Source of the DNA: Arthrobacter sp. Hiyo8
GTDB taxonomy: Bacteria > Actinomycetota > Actinomycetes > Actinomycetales > Micrococcaceae
Assembly (NCBI GenBank): GCA_001549895.1
Contig: AP014719.1
Coordinates: forward strand, 2,914,001 to 2,978,000
Reading direction: 5' to 3'
DNA: 64,000 nt
How positions within the stretch are numbered: the first letter of the stretch is position 1; each line of letters begins with the position of its first letter. Shown piece by piece: positions 60,232 to 64,000 of this stretch. The translations under genes and the position numbers were made by a program. Below the pieces are notes generated by a model, which saw only the letters and a list, made by a program, of their open reading frames with translations, searched no databases and was not told the DNA's origin.

Positions 60232-60557
60232 TTTCCTCCCTTTCGGAGCTGTTCCAGTCGCTCGGACAGGAAACTCCACGTATTCCAGAATTCGTCCAGT
60301 TCCTTTTCGCCCTGCTCGTTGAGCGAATAGACCTTGCGCGGCGGGCCCTTCTCGGACGGCCGTTTCTCGACGTCGACAAGGCCTTTTTGCTCGATCCTGA
60401 CGAGCAGCGCATACACGGTGCCCTCGGCGATCTCGGTGAAGCCCTGGCCTCGGAGCAGCGTCGTGATTTCGTACCCGTACGCGGGATTCCCGGTCAGGAG
60501 GGCGAGAACGATGCCCTCGAGGGTCCCTTTGAGCATCTCCGTCATTTGCCTGCCCAT
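60228..60557 (-). CDS. PadR family transcriptional regulator
   Basis: A 109-residue winged-HTH: MLKGTLEGIVLALLTGNPAY, GYEITTLLRGQGFTEIAEGT, YALLVRIEQKGLVDVEKRP. It represses its own operon and is released by toxic compounds. ATG 60557 is chosen, with AGGAGG 7 bases upstream. It heads an operon PadR-DUF1048-ATPase-permease in which every junction overlaps by about 4 bases. The operator is just upstream. Confidence 0.92.
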   Translation of the reverse strand: MGRQMTEMLKGTLEGIVLALLTGNPAYGYEITTLLRGQGFTEIAEGTVYALLVRIEQKGLVDVEKRPSEKGPPRKVYSLNEQGEKELDEFWNTWSFLSERLEQLRKGGK

Positions 60558-60571
60558 CGGACACCTCCTTT

Positions 60572-60619
60572 CACTACTCAGTGTTACTAGCTACTGGTAC
60601 ATAGTACCGCTAAGTAGTG
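60572..60619. promoter_or_regulatory. Nested palindromes at the PadR operon promoter
   Basis: GTAC-ATA-GTAC at 60597-60607 is a perfect palindrome matching the usual PadR-type GTAC...GTAC pattern. It is enclosed by CACTACTCAG (60572-60581) and CTAAGTAGTG (60610-60619). It is placed 15-62 bases upstream of the padR start and is a strong candidate for autoregulation. Confidence 0.65.
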
Positions 60620-60657
60620 GAAGCGCAAGCCCCTTCGGAAACCGCACCGAAGTGCAC

Positions 60658-61435
60658 TCAGGGCTGCTGGAACGCGCCGTCCCTCAAGAGGGCCACGGCG
60701 GTCCCGGCGTCAAGTTCGGCGGCAATCTCGACGTCGTCCGCGTGCCCTGCGCCGATCAACTCCCGGCCGCTGGAGCAATCCCGCAACGCGTGATGGAGCC
60801 GCGGCTCGACGGCGTTGAAAACAGCCATCGCCGCATCAGCCTCCGGCGAGAAACCTTCCCTGCCGTCTTCCGGCGTGAAGCCGCCCCGCCCGGCGGCAGC
60901 GAGTCCGGCAATGAAGGCGCCGGCCCCGATCTGATCCTCCAGGGCGGGCCGGAGGGAGTCGCCTGGCCACAGTTCACCGGCCGCGATCACCGCCACCACT
61001 AAATCCAGAGGGAGTTCGGCGGCCACCCACTCGGCGGTGGCGGCTGCGTTCCGCAGTGACACGGCCGCGATGAGCGGGACTTCCTGGGCGAGCTCATAAG
61101 CGATCGAAGAGCCGTTGGGCGATGGCAGCACGACGCGGCTCAACGACCGCGCGTCCCGCAGGCTCGACGGCGAGAGGCTCAATCCGCCTCCACCCCGCGG
61201 ACCAGCCAGCTGGGCATCGTGGTGGGCGGCGAAATCCTCGGCCCGGCGTCCTTCCACGCGTAGGGGAACACGATGGCACCGCGGTCGACGGCGACGCTGA
61301 CGCATGTGGTGAAGGTGAGGACGTCAACCACGACGGCGAGGTCCGCTCCGGACGCAACCGCACGGGCGCCGTCGAGCCCCATTCAAACCTCACGGTGAAC
61401 GGAAGCTGCCGGTGCACCGTTCCCGCCATGGTCAT
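60658..61435 (-). CDS. 2-phosphosulfolactate phosphatase family protein (ComB)
   Basis: A Mg-dependent phosphatase family first described in coenzyme M synthesis but widespread in bacteria that lack CoM; its role here is unknown. About 258 residues: VRFEWGLDGARAVASGADLA, VVVDVLTFTTCVSVAVDRGA, LSRVVLPSPNGSSIAYELAQ, AGELWPGDSLRPALEDQIGA. One G is missing near 61381 (TGGGG-CTCGAC), and a second break lies in about 61205-61245. ATG 61435 overlaps the upstream stop (ATGA). Confidence 0.78.
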
Positions 61436-62299
61436 GACAGTTCGGCCTCCAGGTTGCGGCGGGCGGCCTCCAGCCACAGGCTCCGCGCGCGTTCGCTGTG
61501 GAAGAGTGGATCCAAGGCGAGCAGATGGCGGACGACGGCGGCCCGGCCGGCAGCGAAGTCGGCATCGCTGACGTGGGCGTAGTCCTCGCGGACAGCAGCA
61601 AGGTAGCGGGCGTAAGCCGTTGGTTCCGCGCCGAGGATGGAGAGATCGGCGTCGCACAAGAGGGCGCCGAGTCGGTCTCCCGGTTCGGGGCTGTGGGTGG
61701 AGGTCAGCCTGACCAGCCGGGCAACTTCGTGGATCGTCGGTTCCGGGAGTCCCGCAAGAGCCAGGCGGTCCTCGGCCAGCCGGGCCGATTGCTCTTCGTC
61801 CTGCCCTGCGATTCCCTCGTAGACGGCGTCATGGAACCATGCGGCCAACGTCACTGAGCGCGCTGGCAGAGAGGGTTCGCTCAGGAGATCCATGGCTTCC
61901 AGGACCGCCAGCAAATGCGTGCGGCTGTGGTATTTCCGATGGTCCTCGCCCCAGCGTTCGAGGAGCTCAAAACCCAGCTCCTCATGTCCTGGAAGAGCCG
62001 AATTCCAGCGCTCCAGCAAGGGTACGGTGAGCGCCTTGCTGCGTTGGCGGGGGGGATCCGCAAGCCGCTCGCGATCAGTTTCCGCACAAGAATGCGCGCC
62101 TCCACGGGGATGGCGCCTGCGGACAGGAGGTCCTGGTAGCGGCGTTCCGGGACGTCGTAGTGGTCGCCGTCGAAGGCGCGCCCGGGAATCCCGCGGCTTC
62201 GGCGAAGGCATGCAACTCCTCGAGCGAGGTGTCCGAGACGAGGTGCGAAAACACGGTCCCGTGCGCGGGCCACAGCGGCGGATCAACGTAGACGGCCAT
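61432..62299 (-). CDS. DUF4031-HD domain fusion protein
   Basis: The N-terminal 85 residues are DUF4031 (MAVYVDPPLWPAHGTVFSHL, HYDVPERRYQDLLSAGAIPV, LVRKLIASGLRIPP). The C-terminal 200 are a metal-dependent HD phosphohydrolase-like domain (HRKYHSRTHLLAVLEAMDLL, AAWFHDAVYEG, LLCDADLSILG). Lost bases near 62190 and in the C run near 62052-62058 separate them; restoring both gives one 290-residue protein. Stop/start overlap with comB indicates an operon. Function unknown; HD proteins often cleave nucleotides. Confidence 0.75.
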
Positions 62300-62316
62300 G
62301 GCCCGCGCCAGAGAAC

Positions 62317-62790
62317 TTAGGAGTTTTTCCGGGTGGCTACCGCAGAGAGAGCGGTTAAACCCTTTTCGAAGTCGCCGCCCACCATCTTCTCCATGTTCAT
62401 GAACAAAGCGAAGATTTTGCCGAGGCCTTTGTTCTCGCCGGTCATGGTCCAGGTGACGCGGGTGCCGTCCCCTTCGGGCACGAAGGTGAACCCTGTGGGA
62501 TTGACTGCCTTCATCGGCTTGGTGAACTCGAGGCGGATGTCGATCTTGCCGGGCTCCTCCGAGCCGACGATTTCCATGGTTCCGGTGCCGGCCTTGTTGT
62601 TGCCGCTCCAGGCATACTTTGCTCCGACGCCGGATTCGTTGCCGGAATAGCTCCGGTTCAGCTTGGGGTCCACGGCTTCCCACGGAGACCACTTGGTCCA
62701 CTCGTGGAAGTTGTTGACGAAGGGGAAGACGTCGGCGGGTGCGGCGGGGATCAGCGCATTGCGAGTCACTGTGAAGGGTGCCATGTGCAT
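62317..62790 (-). CDS. SRPBCC family protein
   Basis: A 157-residue polyketide-cyclase-like START domain: FTVTRNALIPAAPADVFPFV, NNFHEWTKWSPWEAVDPKLN, TRVTWTMTGENKGLGKIFAL and MNMEKMVGGDFEKGLTAL. It binds hydrophobic ligands; the physiological one is unknown. The start is ATG 62790 or 62784. It lies 17 bases upstream of the DUF4031-HD gene on the same strand. The frame is intact. Confidence 0.82.
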   Translation of the reverse strand: MHMAPFTVTRNALIPAAPADVFPFVNNFHEWTKWSPWEAVDPKLNRSYSGNESGVGAKYAWSGNNKAGTGTMEIVGSEEPGKIDIRLEFTKPMKAVNPTGFTFVPEGDGTRVTWTMTGENKGLGKIFALFMNMEKMVGGDFEKGLTALSAVATRKNS

Positions 62791-62890
62791 ATCGTACGGC
62801 GCTTTGCCGGGATCGTGGGCGCGGGCCGAGTGCTGCGTTCCGGCACGCAGCGCGCGGCCCGGACCCACGATTTCGACGGCGGGTGCTGCC

Positions 62891-63229
62891 TTACATGCCC
62901 GGAACGTCGAGCGCTTCGTAGACGGTGATCGAGGCTTCGGGGGCCATGAGGAAATGCGGGTGGCCTTCGAGGAGCTTCAGCGCTCCGTCCATGTCTTCGG
63001 CTTGGAGGACGCTGTAACCGCCCACGCCGGTCTCTGCATCGGATACTCCAGAGTTCCCAACCACTTTGCCGCCACCGAGGGGTGTGCCAAGATCGGCAAG
63101 CCCAGCGCCAGCCTTCGCGGCCCAGTCCATCCACAGCTTCATGCCTTCGGCTGCTGCCTCAGGGGAGCTGTCAGCCATCATCGATTCCGCCGATTGTGGT
63201 GCATTGTAGAGAACTACGAACTTCTTCAT
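62891..63229 (-). CDS. YCII-related protein
   Basis: A 112-residue ferredoxin-like domain: MKKFVVLYNAPQSAESMMAD, WMDWAAKAGAGLADLGTPLG, GGYSVLQAEDMDGALKLLEG, HPHFLMAPEASITVYEAL. The conserved His and Asp of YCII are present (GHPHF, AED). Often encoded near ECF sigma factors; no such gene is adjacent here. The frame is intact. Confidence 0.82.
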   Translation of the reverse strand: MKKFVVLYNAPQSAESMMADSSPEAAAEGMKLWMDWAAKAGAGLADLGTPLGGGKVVGNSGVSDAETGVGGYSVLQAEDMDGALKLLEGHPHFLMAPEASITVYEALDVPGM

Positions 63230-63395
63230 TGCGTGTCCTTTTTCTCATGCGCGCCCGGGGGTGTTCCACCCGGTCACACCTGATCCTAGGGCCAGGGAAC
63301 GCAAACAGCGAGGGACTTTTCACCGTAAGCGGGGAAGGCTATGGACAGCAGTTTCGCCGTCGGCAAACATGGAGCAGGAGGGACGCTTCGCCAAA

Positions 63396-63416
63396 GTTGA
63401 GCATAGTAGACTCAAC
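63396..63416. promoter_or_regulatory. HAIR element (HspR operator) upstream of clpB
   Basis: GTTGAGC-N7-ACTCAAC. Both arms are identical to HAIR 1 of the dnaK promoter at 3355-3375. It ends 38 bases before the clpB start, so the gene should be HspR-repressed. Confidence 0.88.
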
Positions 63417-63454
63417 TTTGAGAAATAGTCATCTTTCCCGAGAGGAGCTCTTCC

Positions 63455-64000
63455 ATGGACGTCAAATTCACCACCAAGAGCCAGGAGGCTCTTTCCGCGG
63501 CGGCCATGAACGCCTCCACCGCCGGAAATCCGCAGCTGGAGCCAGCCCACTTGCTCAAAGCCCTCATGGATCAACGCGAGGGCGTCGCGGTGGCGCTTTT
63601 GCGCGCCACCGGAGCGGACCCGGATGCCGTGAGCGTCCAGGCGAGTTCGGCCATCAAGGCCCTGCCGTCGTCGTCGGGCAGTTCAGTGCAGCAAGCGCAG
63701 CTTTCCCGCCCTTCGATGCAGGCCATCCAGGCCGCCCAGAACGAGGCCGAGAAACTCGGCGATTCCTTCGTGTCCACTGAGCACCTCCTCTTGGGGCTCT
63801 CTGCCGGTAGCGACGCCGTGGGGAAGCTATTGCGCGACGCCGGCGCCTCCCACGAAGCGCTCCTCGCCGCCTTGCCGGGTGTCCGCGGTGACCGGAAAGT
63901 TACCTCGCAAGACCCGGAAAACACCTTCCAGGCGCTTGAGAAATACGGCACGGACCTCACCGCCGTCGCGCGCTCCGGCAAGCTGGATCCCGTGATCGGG
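63455..64000 (+). CDS. clpB: ATP-dependent disaggregase ClpB, N-terminal part
   Basis: The Hsp100 disaggregase that works with DnaK. The visible 182 residues are the double Clp-N domain (FTTKSQEALSAAAMNASTAG, EPAHLLKALMDQREGVAVAL, FVSTEHLLLGLSAGSDAVGK) and the start of the first AAA+ domain (YGTDLTAVARSGKLDPVIG). The gene continues beyond the window. GAGAGGAGC precedes ATG 63455. The frame is intact as far as seen. Confidence 0.96.
   Translation, partial: MDVKFTTKSQEALSAAAMNASTAGNPQLEPAHLLKALMDQREGVAVALLRATGADPDAVSVQASSAIKALPSSSGSSVQQAQLSRPSMQAIQAAQNEAEKLGDSFVSTEHLLLGLSAGSDAVGKLLRDAGASHEALLAALPGVRGDRKVTSQDPENTFQALEKYGTDLTAVARSGKLDPVIG

Overview
The window is high-GC actinobacterial DNA, most probably from a Micrococcaceae member (Arthrobacter, Paenarthrobacter or Pseudarthrobacter type). 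The evidence is the dnaK-grpE-dnaJ-hspR operon with HspR-binding HAIR inverted repeats, clpB under a matching HAIR site, an actinobacterial two-domain Lrp family, DUF2236/TetR, DUF817, DUF4031-HD and PadR-DUF1048-ABC modules, and codon use strongly biased to G/C in third positions. I see no tRNA, rRNA, CRISPR, phage or transposase gene.

Quality caveat that governs the whole annotation: at least 25 genes, including housekeeping genes (dnaK three times, dnaJ, trpF, trmB, poxB, a DEAD-box helicase), are broken by single-base losses. Nearly all sit in short homopolymer runs, mostly C or G, and one inserted base restores the family sequence in every case I worked through. I treat these as sequence errors and give full-length coordinates, naming the break points. 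Genes that look truly decayed (15.3-18.6 kb) are marked as pseudogenes.

Layout. 0-3.3 kb: NAD(P)-binding epimerase-like gene divergent from a TetR regulator, with twin palindromic operators, then DUF2236 and DUF817. 3.35-7.7 kb: heat-shock operon with a dense set of nested inverted repeats between grpE and dnaJ. 7.7-15.3 kb: minus-strand aromatic catabolic operon (FAH-family hydrolase, cupin, acyl-CoA thioesterase, aryl-CoA ligase, fused salicylyl/aminobenzoyl-CoA hydroxylase-oxidoreductase) with a divergent Rid protein; it looks like a CoA-thioester route for salicylate or anthranilate. 15.3-18.6 kb: an M20 amidohydrolase beside remnants of an ABC transporter, an Lrp regulator and an HTH regulator. 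18.6-25.4 kb: a minus-strand operon of amidohydrolase, polar-amino-acid type ABC transporter, GntR, hotdog thioesterase and PaaX, headed by two candidate GntR operators. 25.7-32.2 kb: SNF2 helicase, DUF4375 protein, lipoprotein, ECF sigma/anti-sigma pair. 32.2-34.3 kb: tandem glycine riboswitch followed by lipA and a metF-like gene. 34.4-45.3 kb: trmB, MFS transporters, M20 amidohydrolase with divergent Lrp, secreted phosphoesterase pair, methyltransferase. 45.4-51.4 kb: DEAD-box helicase with a structured leader, MBL hydrolase, aldo/keto reductase, paired SMR exporters, hutD, trpF. 51.5-63.2 kb: ArsR-SRPBCC pair, lipoprotein, LigC ligase, YccF, PoxB, sialidase, PadR-regulated ABC exporter, ComB, DUF4031-HD fusion, SRPBCC and YCII proteins. 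63.4-64 kb: start of clpB.

How the parts work together: HspR represses both its own operon and clpB through HAIR sites. The aromatic operon activates, hydroxylates, releases and probably ring-cleaves an aryl acid. The glycine riboswitch ties lipoate synthesis and one-carbon reduction to glycine level. Three families of intergenic palindromes are scattered through the window, two of them present in two copies each, mostly at gene ends.
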